This document shows, piece by piece, positions 19,501-28,193 of a stretch of 64,000 nt of DNA; the stretch's first letter is position 1; the number at the start of each line of letters is the position of its first letter. The DNA is from Atopomonas sediminilitoris. Lineage in GTDB: Bacteria > Pseudomonadota > Gammaproteobacteria > Pseudomonadales > Pseudomonadaceae. Below the pieces are notes generated by a model, which searched no databases, had not been told where the DNA came from, and saw only the letters and a list, made by a program, of their open reading frames with translations. The translations under genes and the position numbers were made by a program. The DNA lies in NCBI RefSeq assembly GCF_022601735.1, contig NZ_JAKUMM010000001.1, positions 62,001 to 126,000 on the forward strand, given 5' to 3'.

Positions 19501-19521
19501 AAAGCGAGAGAGCCTCGCTTT
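19501..19521. terminator. candidate terminator after psrA
   Basis: Perfect 8-bp stem AAAGCGAG/CTCGCTTT with a 5-base loop, just past the psrA stop. The A/T pairs are inside the stem and no further T-run follows, so strength is uncertain. Confidence 0.45.
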
Positions 19522-19530
19522 GCGGCTGTT

Positions 19531-20238
19531 TTAGCTCGACTTGTGTCCGCGTGTGCGCGGTTTTAACTCTGCACTGATCAGTTTGTCATCGGTCAGTGAC
19601 TGCGGCGCGCGCACACCGGCGGCCAAAAACGGCACCATCAAGCGCATAACCTGCTCTACCGAGGTATCCACACCGTAATCAGACTCGGCCATCGCGCGTA
19701 GCGCTTTGATGCTGGACATGCTGAATGACGCGGCACCCAGCATAAAGTGAATCCGCCAAAACAACTCTAACGGCGGCACGCGGGTGGGCGTGGTTTCGAG
19801 CAGCATTTCCATGTAGCGACGGAAAACGCGGCCATAGACTTCTTCAAGGTATTTACGCAGATGCCCTTGGCTTTGACTAAAGGCCAAACCCAGTAAGCGC
19901 ATAAAAATCACTAGATCATCGCCAGAGCGCGGCTTAACCGCGAGCACTTGCGCCAGCAACACCTCCAGCATGTCTTCCAAAGTCGGCTTGGCGCCGCTGT
20001 TACGCGGATTTTGCCGACGATCTAATTCGCGCTCGAGATTTTGTGAAAACGGCGTCAGAAAACGCGAGAAAACCGCCTGAATCAGCGCCTTTTTCGAGCC
20101 GAAATGATAATTCACCGCCGCAAGGTTAACCCCTGCTTTACTGGTGATCATACGCAACGAGGTTTCCGCAAAGCCCTTTTCAGCAAAGAGCAGTTCTGCG
20201 GCATCTAGAATCCGCTCTACGGTTTCCGACTGGGCCAT
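19531..20238 (-). CDS. psrA: TetR-family fatty-acid sensor PsrA
   Basis: PsrA represses beta-oxidation genes and itself, is released by long-chain fatty acids, and activates rpoS in Pseudomonas. This 235-residue protein begins MAQSETVERILDAAELLFAE and continues with a helix-turn-helix (TSKAGVNLAAVNYHFGSKKA) that I recall as almost identical in P. aeruginosa PsrA. ATG 20238 is chosen because it matches that N-terminus; an upstream in-frame start is not supported. Two PsrA operators overlap its promoter. It is downstream of an unrelated cNMP/rhodanese gene and next to the nagZ operon, as in Pseudomonas. Confidence 0.93.
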   Translation of the reverse strand: MAQSETVERILDAAELLFAEKGFAETSLRMITSKAGVNLAAVNYHFGSKKALIQAVFSRFLTPFSQNLERELDRRQNPRNSGAKPTLEDMLEVLLAQVLAVKPRSGDDLVIFMRLLGLAFSQSQGHLRKYLEEVYGRVFRRYMEMLLETTPTRVPPLELFWRIHFMLGAASFSMSSIKALRAMAESDYGVDTSVEQVMRLMVPFLAAGVRAPQSLTDDKLISAELKPRTRGHKSS

Positions 20239-20254
20239 GAGGTTTTTCGCCTGA

Positions 20255-20268
20255 CAAACACTTGTTTG
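20255..20268. promoter_or_regulatory. PsrA operator 1
   Basis: CAAAC-ACTT-GTTTG is an exact match to the PsrA consensus (G/C)AAAC-N2-4-GTTT(G/C). It lies just downstream of the psrA -10 element. Confidence 0.8.
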
Positions 20269-20281
20269 AAACATACGTTTC
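20268..20281. promoter_or_regulatory. PsrA operator 2
   Basis: GAAAC-ATAC-GTTTC, another exact consensus match, shares one base with operator 1 and covers the psrA -10 element. Confidence 0.78.
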
Positions 20282-20299
20282 AGCTGAGAAGCTTGTCAA
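20270..20299 (-). promoter_or_regulatory. psrA promoter
   Basis: Minus-strand TTGACA (20294-20299) and TATGTT (20270-20275) are 18 bases apart. The -10 lies inside PsrA operator 2, consistent with autorepression. Confidence 0.6.
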
Positions 20300-20364
20300 G
20301 CGACGTATTTCTTGTCAGGCGTCAAGAATGTACAAAACCCACAAAGCGTGAGACGTACCACATC

Positions 20365-21489
20365 TCAGTGGCTGGCCTCAATCCGCCCCCCGGAGCGTAG
20401 CAAATAGCCCGCCCCAACCTCACCGACCAAGGCATCGCGCTGCACCGCCGGCAAATCATTCACCCCACCACGCAGGGCATAGGCTTTAAAGCCCATTTCA
20501 CCAAGCAAAAACACCGCCGTCTCACTGCGCTTGCCGCTATCGCAGTAACACAGGTAAGTCAGTTCTGGGTTGAGTAATCGCGCTTTTAAACGCAACAAGT
20601 GCAGCGGCATGTTCACTGCTCGATGCGCGTGGCCTTGTTCGTACTCATCTTGCAAACGCACATCGAGCCACTGCGCATTTTGCGCCAGCAGCCGAGCGGC
20701 CTCGCCAAAGCTAACGCTGGCGACCAACGGTGCGCGCAAGTAGGTGTAAAAAGCTTGTTTGTCTAAGCGCAGCAACAAGCTGTCTTCCAGTAAGGTGACG
20801 CTGGCGTTACGTGGCTGCTCGCTGAGCAAGGCCTCCTCACCAAAACACGCGCCTTCTTCTAGCTCAGCCAATACTTGCTTGTCTGAATCCACGTCGCGGA
20901 TAACCTGCGCACGTCCACGACAAAGAAAATAACAACAATCGCCAAGATCGCCTTGAGTGATGACATCCGTGCCTGCGGCTTGCTCAACGCGGGCCAAGCT
21001 TGCCAACAAAGGCCGAACGTTGGCGACAGGGACACGGCGAAACAATGGCGACTGCAACAATGACTCAAGCCAGCTTTGCTCTTCTTCGCTGTCCGCCTGC
21101 TCTAACAATAAGTCTTGATAGGCCTGCCGCCAGCTCACCAAGCGATCGAGCAAGGCACTGTCGACACGTAAGTAAGTAATGTCGGTTACCGCTCGCGCAT
21201 CATGTTGCCGTGGCACCGCCGGCGACAATGGATGACAGCCCGTTAGTGAGCCTGCCATGACCAACTCGCGATTACCTTGCTCATCGGCTAGCTCCACCTC
21301 GCCGGACAGCAAATAGTAATGCTGTTGATCGCAGTCGCCACGGCGTAACACCCCTTGCCCTGCGAGCAGGCTCTCAATCTTTAACGATGGGCGCAGCTCA
21401 CGCCACTGAGACTCGCTCAAGGCATTCAGCGGCACTAACCCACGCAACTGCTCTGATTGGAGAAAATCCACATCCATCGCCTTACTCAT
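20365..21489 (-). CDS. double cyclic-nucleotide-binding domain protein with rhodanese domain
   Basis: A 374-residue protein with two cNMP-binding beta-rolls (residues ~15-115 and ~145-245, the second with GACFGEEALLSEQPRNASV) and a C-terminal rhodanese domain (~265-350) with the active-site loop CYCDSGKRSE. It may sense a nucleotide and transfer or bind sulfur, but no substrate is known. It lacks a helix-turn-helix, so it is not a Crp-type transcription factor. The phosphate cassette reads GEEALL-PRNASV, where cAMP binders usually have GELALL-PRAATV, so ligand binding may differ. Its ATG overlaps the stop of the upstream dehydratase-like gene. Confidence 0.85.
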   Translation of the reverse strand: MSKAMDVDFLQSEQLRGLVPLNALSESQWRELRPSLKIESLLAGQGVLRRGDCDQQHYYLLSGEVELADEQGNRELVMAGSLTGCHPLSPAVPRQHDARAVTDITYLRVDSALLDRLVSWRQAYQDLLLEQADSEEEQSWLESLLQSPLFRRVPVANVRPLLASLARVEQAAGTDVITQGDLGDCCYFLCRGRAQVIRDVDSDKQVLAELEEGACFGEEALLSEQPRNASVTLLEDSLLLRLDKQAFYTYLRAPLVASVSFGEAARLLAQNAQWLDVRLQDEYEQGHAHRAVNMPLHLLRLKARLLNPELTYLCYCDSGKRSETAVFLLGEMGFKAYALRGGVNDLPAVQRDALVGEVGAGYLLRSGGRIEASH

Positions 21490-22388
21490 GCGGCCACCTC
21501 AGCGGACACTGGCCAGTCTGCTGTAGCACGTATTCCTTGCAATCCGCCGGTATGCAACATCACCAAACGGCTCCCGCGGGCAAACTTACCGTCAGCCAAC
21601 TGATAGCGCAATGCTAGCAGTGCCTTCGCCGTGTAGACAGGCTCTAACACAACGCCTGTTTGCGCAAAAAACTCGGCAGCAAACGCAGCCAACGCTGTAT
21701 CGCTCTGCGCAAAGCCACGACGACAAGCAAGAATAAGGCACGGGTCAGCTCTGAGTGTAGGTGGCAAATAGTGCTTCGGCACTGCCGACATCCCCCACAC
21801 TGGGCATGAGGCTAAACGGGCCACCCCTTGCCACGTGGTACCCGTGCCAACGGGACAAACAACGGCATCGCAGCTGACCCAGCCAAGCGCCGGCAAGCTG
21901 GCGTGCAACACCTGCCATATGGCTTGCGCGCCCTGCTGCCCCAGCGCGCCATCGCCGCCTTCGGGCACCCACTGCAAATCGGGATGGCGGCGCTGCCAAT
22001 CTTCGACAAAGTGCGCTTCACGCCGCGCGCGATACGCCTCACGGCTTAGCCAATGCAGCTGCATTCCCCAGCGCTGCACATCAGCCATGGTCTGACTGTC
22101 CACGGCCGGCCCACGCACCAAACCCACCGCAGTGATACCCATGCGCTGAGCCGCGGCAGCCATAGCGTGTAAATGGTTGGAGTGCGCACCGCCCAAGCTA
22201 ATCAGACCACGGAGGCCTTGTTGTTGCATGCGCTCAATATAGGGCTGCAGCTTAAACAGCTTGTTACCGGAGACTTGAAGATCCAGCTGATCCAAACGCA
22301 ATATCGCCAGCTCGCAGCCGGCTTCGATAAGCCACGGCGTCGATACTGGCTGTAACGGCAAAGTAGCGGGTATGGCCAGTTCGCGCAT
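21486..22388 (-). CDS. ACC deaminase / D-cysteine desulfhydrase family PLP enzyme
   Basis: A 300-residue fold-type II PLP enzyme of the ACC deaminase/D-cysteine desulfhydrase family. The cofactor lysine is in QVSGNKLFKL, followed by LGGAHSNHLHAMA and the glycine-rich PVGTGTTWQGVA. Distinguishing the two activities needs residues I cannot assign with certainty. The ATG at 22388 overlaps the previous stop (TAATG), so it is coupled to the coiled-coil protein gene; the upstream ATG-like start at 22439 would lie inside that gene. The downstream rhodanese-domain protein makes a sulfur-related role attractive, but this is inference. Confidence 0.8.
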   Translation of the reverse strand: MRELAIPATLPLQPVSTPWLIEAGCELAILRLDQLDLQVSGNKLFKLQPYIERMQQQGLRGLISLGGAHSNHLHAMAAAAQRMGITAVGLVRGPAVDSQTMADVQRWGMQLHWLSREAYRARREAHFVEDWQRRHPDLQWVPEGGDGALGQQGAQAIWQVLHASLPALGWVSCDAVVCPVGTGTTWQGVARLASCPVWGMSAVPKHYLPPTLRADPCLILACRRGFAQSDTALAAFAAEFFAQTGVVLEPVYTAKALLALRYQLADGKFARGSRLVMLHTGGLQGIRATADWPVSAEVAA

Positions 22389-23752
22389 TAACCGACCGTG
22401 CGTAACGGCTGTTCGAGCGAACGATGCCGCGAGCAACAATTAGACTGCCCCGGTACGTAACGACTGGGCTGATCAACGCGATCGAGCGTAATCCCACAGC
22501 GTTCACCGCCGGGCAAACGCGTATCGCACGCAGGGCTCTGATAATGAGCTAGCCACTGGCGATAGACGCCTTCATTGACAAAGCATTTAGCGGCCGCAAA
22601 GGCCATGGGATTTTCTTGATAGCGCGGCATATCCGCCAAAGAGATCGTCAGATGCCCGGCGCCTGGGTGATACGCCACAAACACCACGCCCATATCGGTT
22701 AAGCGCTTAAGTAGCTGCCCTGGCCCGCCGGCTGATAGCTCATCGCAGCGTTTCTGCAATTGCTGCAACTCTTGTTGCAGCTTGCCTTCTTGCTCATGCC
22801 GGTAGGCCAACTCGACATCGCGAATCGCCACTTGCTCTTGCACATCGGCCACGGCCGCAGCAATTTTGATCGCCAACTCTTGCTCAAACTGCGCGCGCAG
22901 CACACCGGCTTCACTTTGACCGCTGTCTTGCAAATCGCGCAGTTGTTGCGTCATTTGCTCGCGCACACGCTGCGATTGATCGGCTTGTTCATGCAGCTTT
23001 TTTTTCAGACTGGCATTCAGCGACTCTTGCTGCTGCAAGGCTTGCTGCAAGTCGGCCAACTCGTGCTGCAAACCTTTCTGCAACTCGCCTTGGGCCAGCT
23101 TGTAGCGGGCAATTTCTTCTTCGTATTTTTGCTTAAGCGAGGTGAGCTGCAGGCGCTGCTGCTTAATCATTTGCGCCGATTTTTGCCGATACTCCTGCTC
23201 CATTTGCTCGGCTTGCGCTTTAAGCTGCTCGCTGTCGGCCTGCCCTGCACGCCACTGATCTTCAGCCGCCATTTGCAGATTGTCAGGCGTGAACACTGGC
23301 GGAACTTCTTCCTCCACCAACAAACCGAGATGGTTACGTTTCACCGCATCGCGAATCAGCGCTAGATCATTTTTTTGTGGCGAAAGACTCGGATCCCACA
23401 GGTGCATCTGATGCCATGACACAGGGCACTGGCTCTTGCAGCCTAAGCGGATGGGGCCTGCGCCCAGATCAGGGCCGCGACCGGCTGATTCAGCCAAGTG
23501 TCGCAAGGGAATATTCCAGCCTTTATCCGCACCGCCCTTCTCATCGAAATCGATAAGAAACGTCACCACGGCACGTACCAGCAAGCGCGGATTGATGAGT
23601 ACATAAGCGGCGCACATTTCCCGGTCGGCAAACTCGGGCAAATTCACCACCCCATCGAGCAAGGCTTCGAACTCGGGGTAGAGCATTTCTTTGCTGACAC
23701 CGCGTTCATTGAAGAACAAGACGGCCTCAACCATGTGCGGCTTCTTTTGCAT
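22388..23752 (-). CDS. conserved coiled-coil protein of unknown function
   Basis: A 454-residue protein with a globular N-terminal domain (~1-165, with conserved-looking GCKSQCPVSWHQMHLWDP), a long coiled coil rich in Q, E, L and K (~170-340), and a C-terminal domain containing AYHPGAGHLTI. Similar proteins in Pseudomonas are often labelled chromosome-partitioning-like, only because of the coiled coil. No ATPase motif is present. The two cysteines of CKSQC and the His residues after them could bind a metal. ATG 23752 has AAGGCGG upstream. Function unknown. Confidence 0.75.
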   Translation of the reverse strand: MQKKPHMVEAVLFFNERGVSKEMLYPEFEALLDGVVNLPEFADREMCAAYVLINPRLLVRAVVTFLIDFDEKGGADKGWNIPLRHLAESAGRGPDLGAGPIRLGCKSQCPVSWHQMHLWDPSLSPQKNDLALIRDAVKRNHLGLLVEEEVPPVFTPDNLQMAAEDQWRAGQADSEQLKAQAEQMEQEYRQKSAQMIKQQRLQLTSLKQKYEEEIARYKLAQGELQKGLQHELADLQQALQQQESLNASLKKKLHEQADQSQRVREQMTQQLRDLQDSGQSEAGVLRAQFEQELAIKIAAAVADVQEQVAIRDVELAYRHEQEGKLQQELQQLQKRCDELSAGGPGQLLKRLTDMGVVFVAYHPGAGHLTISLADMPRYQENPMAFAAAKCFVNEGVYRQWLAHYQSPACDTRLPGGERCGITLDRVDQPSRYVPGQSNCCSRHRSLEQPLRTVG

Positions 23753-23958
23753 CCGCCTTAAACTCCCTCTTATCGGTGGCTGTCAGTATTCTTTGGGCAA
23801 ACACTGCTTACGCCAACCGCTTTGGTTTCAGTCTAGGGGAAAACCCAAAACCAACAATGTGATCAGGTTAGCAGGCGACCGCCCAGCGCCGACCGATAGC
23901 CATTAGCCAGATCAGTTTTGTGATCACCACCACAGTTATGACCACCACAACTTAGCCG

Positions 23959-24525
23959 TTAATCTTGCGGGCCGATGGGGAAAAACACGCCACCACTCCA
24001 AACGCCCAACCAGATGACACCGTCAATTTCGCGCGGTACGGCCAGCTCAACCAACTGATAAAACACACTGCGGGCAATTTTGGCTTCTAAATTGGCGCGC
24101 ACATGCACGTAAGGTGCAGGCTCTTGTGTGGCTGGGTCTAACTCCACGCGAAGGGGATGCTCCTGACCGGCCTCCGCTTGATCATCCACATTGGTGACAA
24201 AGCGCAAACATTGCTGCTCGCCCAACCCCTCAACCTCTAGCTGCACAGCGACAAACGGGGCATCTTCAACTTGGATGCGCACCTTTTCTACCGGCGTGAC
24301 CAAGTAGTAGCAGCCATCTTCATCGCGACGCATAACCGTCGAGAACAAACGCACCATCGCGGGCCGGCCAATCGGAGTGCCGAGGTAAAACCAGCTGCCA
24401 TCACGCGCAATACGCATGTCGATATCGCCACAAAACGGGGGATTCCACAGGTGCACCGGCGGCAAACCCTTTTTCTCACGGGGGATGTTGGCCAGTAATG
24501 AGTCCGTCTTGGGGGTATCGCTCAT
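23959..24525 (-). CDS. DUF1285 protein
   Basis: A 188-residue protein of the DUF1285 family: [20 protein letters not shown], then [20 protein letters not shown] and [11 protein letters not shown] are its recognisable segments. No signal peptide or membrane segment is visible, so it is probably cytoplasmic; role unknown. ATG 24525 follows AGAGGAC and lies one base after the lipoprotein stop, so the two are cotranscribed. The frame extends 12 codons upstream into that gene, but the MSDTPK start is better placed. Confidence 0.85.
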   Translation of the reverse strand: MSDTPKTDSLLANIPREKKGLPPVHLWNPPFCGDIDMRIARDGSWFYLGTPIGRPAMVRLFSTVMRRDEDGCYYLVTPVEKVRIQVEDAPFVAVQLEVEGLGEQQCLRFVTNVDDQAEAGQEHPLRVELDPATQEPAPYVHVRANLEAKIARSVFYQLVELAVPREIDGVIWLGVWSGGVFFPIGPQD

Positions 24526-24526
24526 G

Positions 24527-25132
24527 TCAGTCCTCTGCAAAGCCAAGTAAACGCCGCGCATAATCGGTCAGTGGTCGGCGCAGCAGATCCTCTGCCTCTT
24601 TATCGTAGAAGGTTAAAAAGCCGCCACGGCTTTTAATACGTGCTGTATCCACCAGATAGCCCGTGCCGACCTCAAGCAGCATCAGCTGCACGATCGCATG
24701 ATCGCGACCGATATGCGTGAACTCCTCACGGTCTTCCCACTCTTCCCAGTTACCGATGTTTTCCTCAGCACTGGCGAAGCGGCCATACAGCAGATAATCC
24801 GCGCCAACACTGCGGGCTTGCTGCATCGCCTCATCTAAACCAGCAGGCTGTTTGGCGCGCCGCACTTGTGGAAAGTATTCCACAAAGCCCTTGAAGGCTT
24901 CTTCGGCCACGACGTTCGGTCGCGCATACGGATGCCCAACCGGCAGAAAATGGCCTTGGGCAATATAGATAAACGAGCTTTGCTGCAGCACCCAATTGGC
25001 GCGACGCTGGGTTTTGTGGTGCTCCAGCAGCCCCACATCACGCAGGTAATAGACGTTTTGATCGTAAAGGTCTGTGGGCTTCATGCAACCGCTTAGCATT
25101 AAGCAAAGCAGCAATAAACAGCGCGCGGCCAT
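24527..25132 (-). CDS. DUF4823-type lipoprotein
   Basis: A 201-residue lipoprotein: signal peptide with lipobox LSGC, Cys at residue 16. After the anchor come a region with [23 protein letters not shown] and a domain containing [22 protein letters not shown], typical of the DUF4823 family. Met and Lys follow the Cys, which argues against inner-membrane retention. Cotranscribed with the DUF1285 gene. Function unknown; the pairing of the two families is conserved in Pseudomonas as far as I recall. Confidence 0.8.
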   Translation of the reverse strand: MAARCLLLLCLMLSGCMKPTDLYDQNVYYLRDVGLLEHHKTQRRANWVLQQSSFIYIAQGHFLPVGHPYARPNVVAEEAFKGFVEYFPQVRRAKQPAGLDEAMQQARSVGADYLLYGRFASAEENIGNWEEWEDREEFTHIGRDHAIVQLMLLEVGTGYLVDTARIKSRGGFLTFYDKEAEDLLRRPLTDYARRLLGFAED

Positions 25133-25195
25133 AGGGTGTCACCGAGTCAGGTTTCCGTCATACCGTGAAGCTCAATGCAGATTTTAGGCCACTCT

Positions 25196-26089
25196 TTACA
25201 AGCCACGCTGCCATTCTTGGCGCAAGCGAGCCTGATCGGGATGCTCAATCGCGGCGCGCACTTGCGCCAACAACCGTGCTTTGTCCGCGCCTAAAGTGCC
25301 CTTGAGGACTAAGTAGTTAGACGCATGATCGCTGCGAAATACCGTATCGTTTAACTCAAGTGTCGCCAGCAACAGCTCCACTTCGCGGAACAACTGCGCC
25401 TGAGTCAAGGGTTCGAAATCGGCAAACTGCTCGCGCAAGCGCACATCACCCAGCGGAAAGCTCACGACCAAGGTCGACAAAAACTCAGGCTGCGCCTCAT
25501 TCATCAAACGGGCGGAGTTGCGGGCGTGCTGCTCACTGAGCACCTGTCCACCCATGCCGTTGAGGATCATCACCGAGCGCTTAATGCCGGCCTCACCCAA
25601 TTTTTGCAGGGCATCGAGTGTACTGGCGTAGGTCTCCCCTTTGTGAATCCGCGCCAAAACTTCGTCATCGCCTGACTCAGCGCCAACATAGGCCATTTTT
25701 AGACCGGCATCGGCCAGCTCTTTTAACTCCGCCACCGATTTGCGGCGCAAGTTACGGGGCAAGCAATAGCTCGACACACGATTCACCTGCGGCATGTGCT
25801 CGCTAATCGCCTGCAAAATCGTCAGCAGACGCCGCGTCGGCAGCACCAGCGCATCACCATCGGCAAGAAAGACACGATTGACGATCAGCTGCTCACCACA
25901 ACGGCGAATTTCATCCAGCACTTGGGCTTCATCACGAGCGCGGAATTTCTTCTGCGGCGCCGTGTACATGTCGCAAAACGTGCATTTATTCCACGAGCAA
26001 CCGTTGGTTACTGGCAGGATCAGCGAATGCGCCTCACTCGGTGGGCGAAACACCGGCTCGATATAACTGACAGGGATCGCAGGATGCAT
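25196..26089 (-). CDS. radical SAM protein
   Basis: A 297-residue radical SAM enzyme. The cluster motif is CSWNKCTFC (C-X4-C-X2-C rather than the standard CX3CX2C), followed by DMYTAPQKKFRAR. GAESGDDEVLARIHKGE and NGMGG correspond to the Elp3/coproporphyrinogen-oxidase-like fold. The reaction is not known. It follows the TetR regulator gene by three bases and is probably cotranscribed with it. Confidence 0.85.
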   Translation of the reverse strand: MHPAIPVSYIEPVFRPPSEAHSLILPVTNGCSWNKCTFCDMYTAPQKKFRARDEAQVLDEIRRCGEQLIVNRVFLADGDALVLPTRRLLTILQAISEHMPQVNRVSSYCLPRNLRRKSVAELKELADAGLKMAYVGAESGDDEVLARIHKGETYASTLDALQKLGEAGIKRSVMILNGMGGQVLSEQHARNSARLMNEAQPEFLSTLVVSFPLGDVRLREQFADFEPLTQAQLFREVELLLATLELNDTVFRSDHASNYLVLKGTLGADKARLLAQVRAAIEHPDQARLRQEWQRGL

Positions 26090-26092
26090 GAC

Positions 26093-26758
26093 TTATTGAC
26101 CGTCGCTGCTTGGCTTAGGCTCCGCCGCGTCTGCGTCGCGACGACGCTTGCTGCGGTTGCCCATGCGCACACCGATGTCCATCAAGAAACGGAAGAAGGC
26201 ATCCTCATCAGCAATCCCTTCACGCCATAGCGGTGAGTGATACAACGACACTGCGCCCTGCACCAAAGCCCACGCGGCCATGTAATGGAAGTACGGCGGT
26301 ACGTCTTCTAGTTTGCCGTCTGAAATGCGCAGCTTGATCAGCTCGTGCACTTTCTCGAAGTTGGCGTTACGCACTTGACGCAACTCCGCCAACATCTCCG
26401 GCACTTGATTACTCTTGACCACTTTCTCTTCAAAGCGGTCAAACAAACGCGAACGCTGTGGATCACGGATACGAAATGCAAAGTACTCGCGCGACAAGGC
26501 TTCTTGATCACGGGAGATATCTTCCGAGCTGAACAGCTCAGCCAATTCACGCTCGTAATCCAGCAGCAGACGCAGATAAATCTCTGCCTTAGAGCGGAAA
26601 TGCTTGTAGATAGTGCCTTTGCCGATCCCGACGGCATCGGCAATCATTTCAACGGTGACACTGTCTTCACCTTGTTCTAAGAACAGGCGCAGTGCGGTAT
26701 CGAGGATTTCTTGTTCGCGACGACGAAACTCGCGCAACTTGCGTGATTCTTTCTGCAT
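26093..26758 (-). CDS. TetR/AcrR-family regulator
   Basis: A 221-residue repressor-type protein with an N-terminal TetR helix-turn-helix (VTVEMIADAVGIGKGTIYKH) and a C-terminal ligand domain ending in a basic, charged tail (NRSKRRRDADAAE). ATG 26758 is used because the family start MQKESRKLREFRRREQEIL follows it; an upstream in-frame start is poorer. It resembles PA2957 of P. aeruginosa, whose effector I cannot name. It is divergent from the aminotransferase gene with 77 bases between, so it could regulate that gene and its own operon. Confidence 0.85.
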   Translation of the reverse strand: MQKESRKLREFRRREQEILDTALRLFLEQGEDSVTVEMIADAVGIGKGTIYKHFRSKAEIYLRLLLDYERELAELFSSEDISRDQEALSREYFAFRIRDPQRSRLFDRFEEKVVKSNQVPEMLAELRQVRNANFEKVHELIKLRISDGKLEDVPPYFHYMAAWALVQGAVSLYHSPLWREGIADEDAFFRFLMDIGVRMGNRSKRRRDADAAEPKPSSDGQ

Positions 26759-26835
26759 GTAATGGTTACGGCTTATGAGCAGACAAAGCGCGCTATTATG
26801 CCAACCTTTGCGCAAAATGCACGGAGACAGCGACC

Positions 26836-27972
26836 ATGGGTCACTTTGAGAACGAATTCCCTCAGGACGACCACATCAGCTACCTCAACCACGCTGCCGT
26901 TGCACCTTGGCCACGACGCAGCCAACAGGCGGTGAGCCATTTTGCACAAGAAAACTGCCAGCAAGGCGCCACCCACTACCCCAGCTGGCTCAAAGTAGAG
27001 TCACGCTTACGTGAACGCCTGACACGCCTACTTAATGCCCCCAGCAGCGACGATATCGCACTGGTCAAAAACACCTCGGAGGCTTTGTCCTTTGTCGCGT
27101 TTGGGCTGGACTGGCGAGCGGGCGATGAAGTGGTCATCAGCGACCAAGAATTCCCCTCCAACCGAATAGTCTGGGAGGCCCTCGCCCCCTTAGGCGTGCA
27201 GGTTAAAATCGTCAGCCTTAACCACAGCAATCCGGAAGCCGCCTTGCTCGCCGCCTGCACGCCGCGCACGCGCCTCATGGCCATCAGCGCGGTGCAATAC
27301 GCCAGCGGCTTGCGCCTCGACCTTGCCACTTTGGGCCAAGGCTGCCGGCAAGCGGGCGTACTGTTGTGTGTCGATGCCATTCAACAGCTCGGTGCGCAAC
27401 CCATGGACGTGCAATCCTGCCACATCGACTTTGCCATGGCTGACGGGCATAAGTGGCTGCTCGGCCCAGAAGGCCTTGGCGTGTTTTATTGTCGCAGCGC
27501 CCTGCGCGAGCAACTGAAACTGCATGAGTACGGCTGGCATATGGTGGAACACGTCGGCGATTACAACCGGCCTGACTGGCAGCCTGCTGCTAGCGCCCGC
27601 CGATTTGAGTGCGGCAGCCCGAACATGCTTGGTGCTTATGCCTTGGAAGCCAGCCTGTCATTGCTCGAAGAAGTCAGCATGCCCACAGTGGCCGCATTGA
27701 TTGATCAGAAGGTGAGCTTCTTGCTCGAAGGCCTTACACGCCGTGGCGACTGCCAAATCCTCAGCGCCAGCACCACCGAACGCCGCGCGGGGATTGTCAC
27801 CTTCACGCTGGCCGGCCACGACACCGCCGCACTGCAGCAGCAGCTTATGCAGGCCGGCGTGATTTGCGCGCACCGCGGTGGCGGGATTCGCTTTTCGCCG
27901 CACTTTTACACAGCAGCCGTTGTGCTAGAGCGTGCGCTGGCCACTTTGCAGCGTTTGGCGCCGCGCAAATAA
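26836..27972 (+). CDS. class V PLP aminotransferase / cysteine desulfurase-like
   Basis: A 378-residue fold-type I PLP enzyme of aminotransferase class V. It has YLNHAAVAPWP at the start, VKNTSEALSF, VDAIQQLGAQPMD with the conserved Asp, and the cofactor lysine in MADGHKWLLGPEG. The C-terminus has RGGGIRFSPHFY. SufS/IscS enzymes carry a reactive cysteine on a late loop; I cannot point to a clear counterpart, so transamination or C-S lyase activity toward an unknown amino acid is as likely. It is divergent from the TetR gene and is followed by the sRNA. Confidence 0.85.
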   Translation: MGHFENEFPQDDHISYLNHAAVAPWPRRSQQAVSHFAQENCQQGATHYPSWLKVESRLRERLTRLLNAPSSDDIALVKNTSEALSFVAFGLDWRAGDEVVISDQEFPSNRIVWEALAPLGVQVKIVSLNHSNPEAALLAACTPRTRLMAISAVQYASGLRLDLATLGQGCRQAGVLLCVDAIQQLGAQPMDVQSCHIDFAMADGHKWLLGPEGLGVFYCRSALREQLKLHEYGWHMVEHVGDYNRPDWQPAASARRFECGSPNMLGAYALEASLSLLEEVSMPTVAALIDQKVSFLLEGLTRRGDCQILSASTTERRAGIVTFTLAGHDTAALQQQLMQAGVICAHRGGGIRFSPHFYTAAVVLERALATLQRLAPRK

Positions 27973-28058
27973 TCGCAAAACTAGAGCAAAGCGCGCTAAA
28001 AGCGGCGGCATCTATTGCTAATCCGTTCTAAAACGGCTGGAAAAATGAACCATCTCAC

Positions 28059-28068
28059 CAATACTTAA
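28059..28068 (+). promoter_or_regulatory. RpoS-type -10 element for the sRNA
   Basis: CAATACTTAA differs at one position from the extended sigma-S -10 consensus CYATACTTAA. It places the transcript start near 28072. Confidence 0.55.
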
Positions 28069-28071
28069 AGT

Positions 28072-28193
28072 CACTGGTGCGCGGCATACCCCCCCAAGTG
28101 CCCGACCAGTTTTAGGTACCGTGGATCGTGTACCGTTGTTTCACTCCTAATGGTCTTGACCCGGATTCATCCCCCAGAACCCGGGTTTTTTTT
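28072..28193 (+). ncRNA. rgsA: RgsA-like small RNA (candidate)
   Basis: No frame is open here, yet the stretch looks like a free-standing transcript. It has a sigma-S-like -10, then about 122 bases, then a terminator stem (ACCCGG at 28159-28164, CCGGGT at 28181-28186) running into eight Ts. RgsA of Pseudomonas is an RpoS-dependent sRNA of about 120 nt encoded next to a region containing a TetR gene (PA2957), as here. The match of size, promoter type and neighbourhood supports RgsA. I could not compare sequences, so a different sRNA or a 3' leader remnant remains possible. Confidence 0.6.
28159..28193 (+). terminator. intrinsic terminator of the sRNA
   Basis: Six-bp GC-rich stem, 16-base loop, then a run of eight Ts. 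The T-run overlaps the stop codon of the convergent membrane-protein gene. Confidence 0.65.

Noticed and set aside
23753..23958. Gene-free stretch between the coiled-coil and DUF1285 genes
   Set aside because: I found no convincing promoter, hairpin or RNA signature beyond short imperfect repeats.
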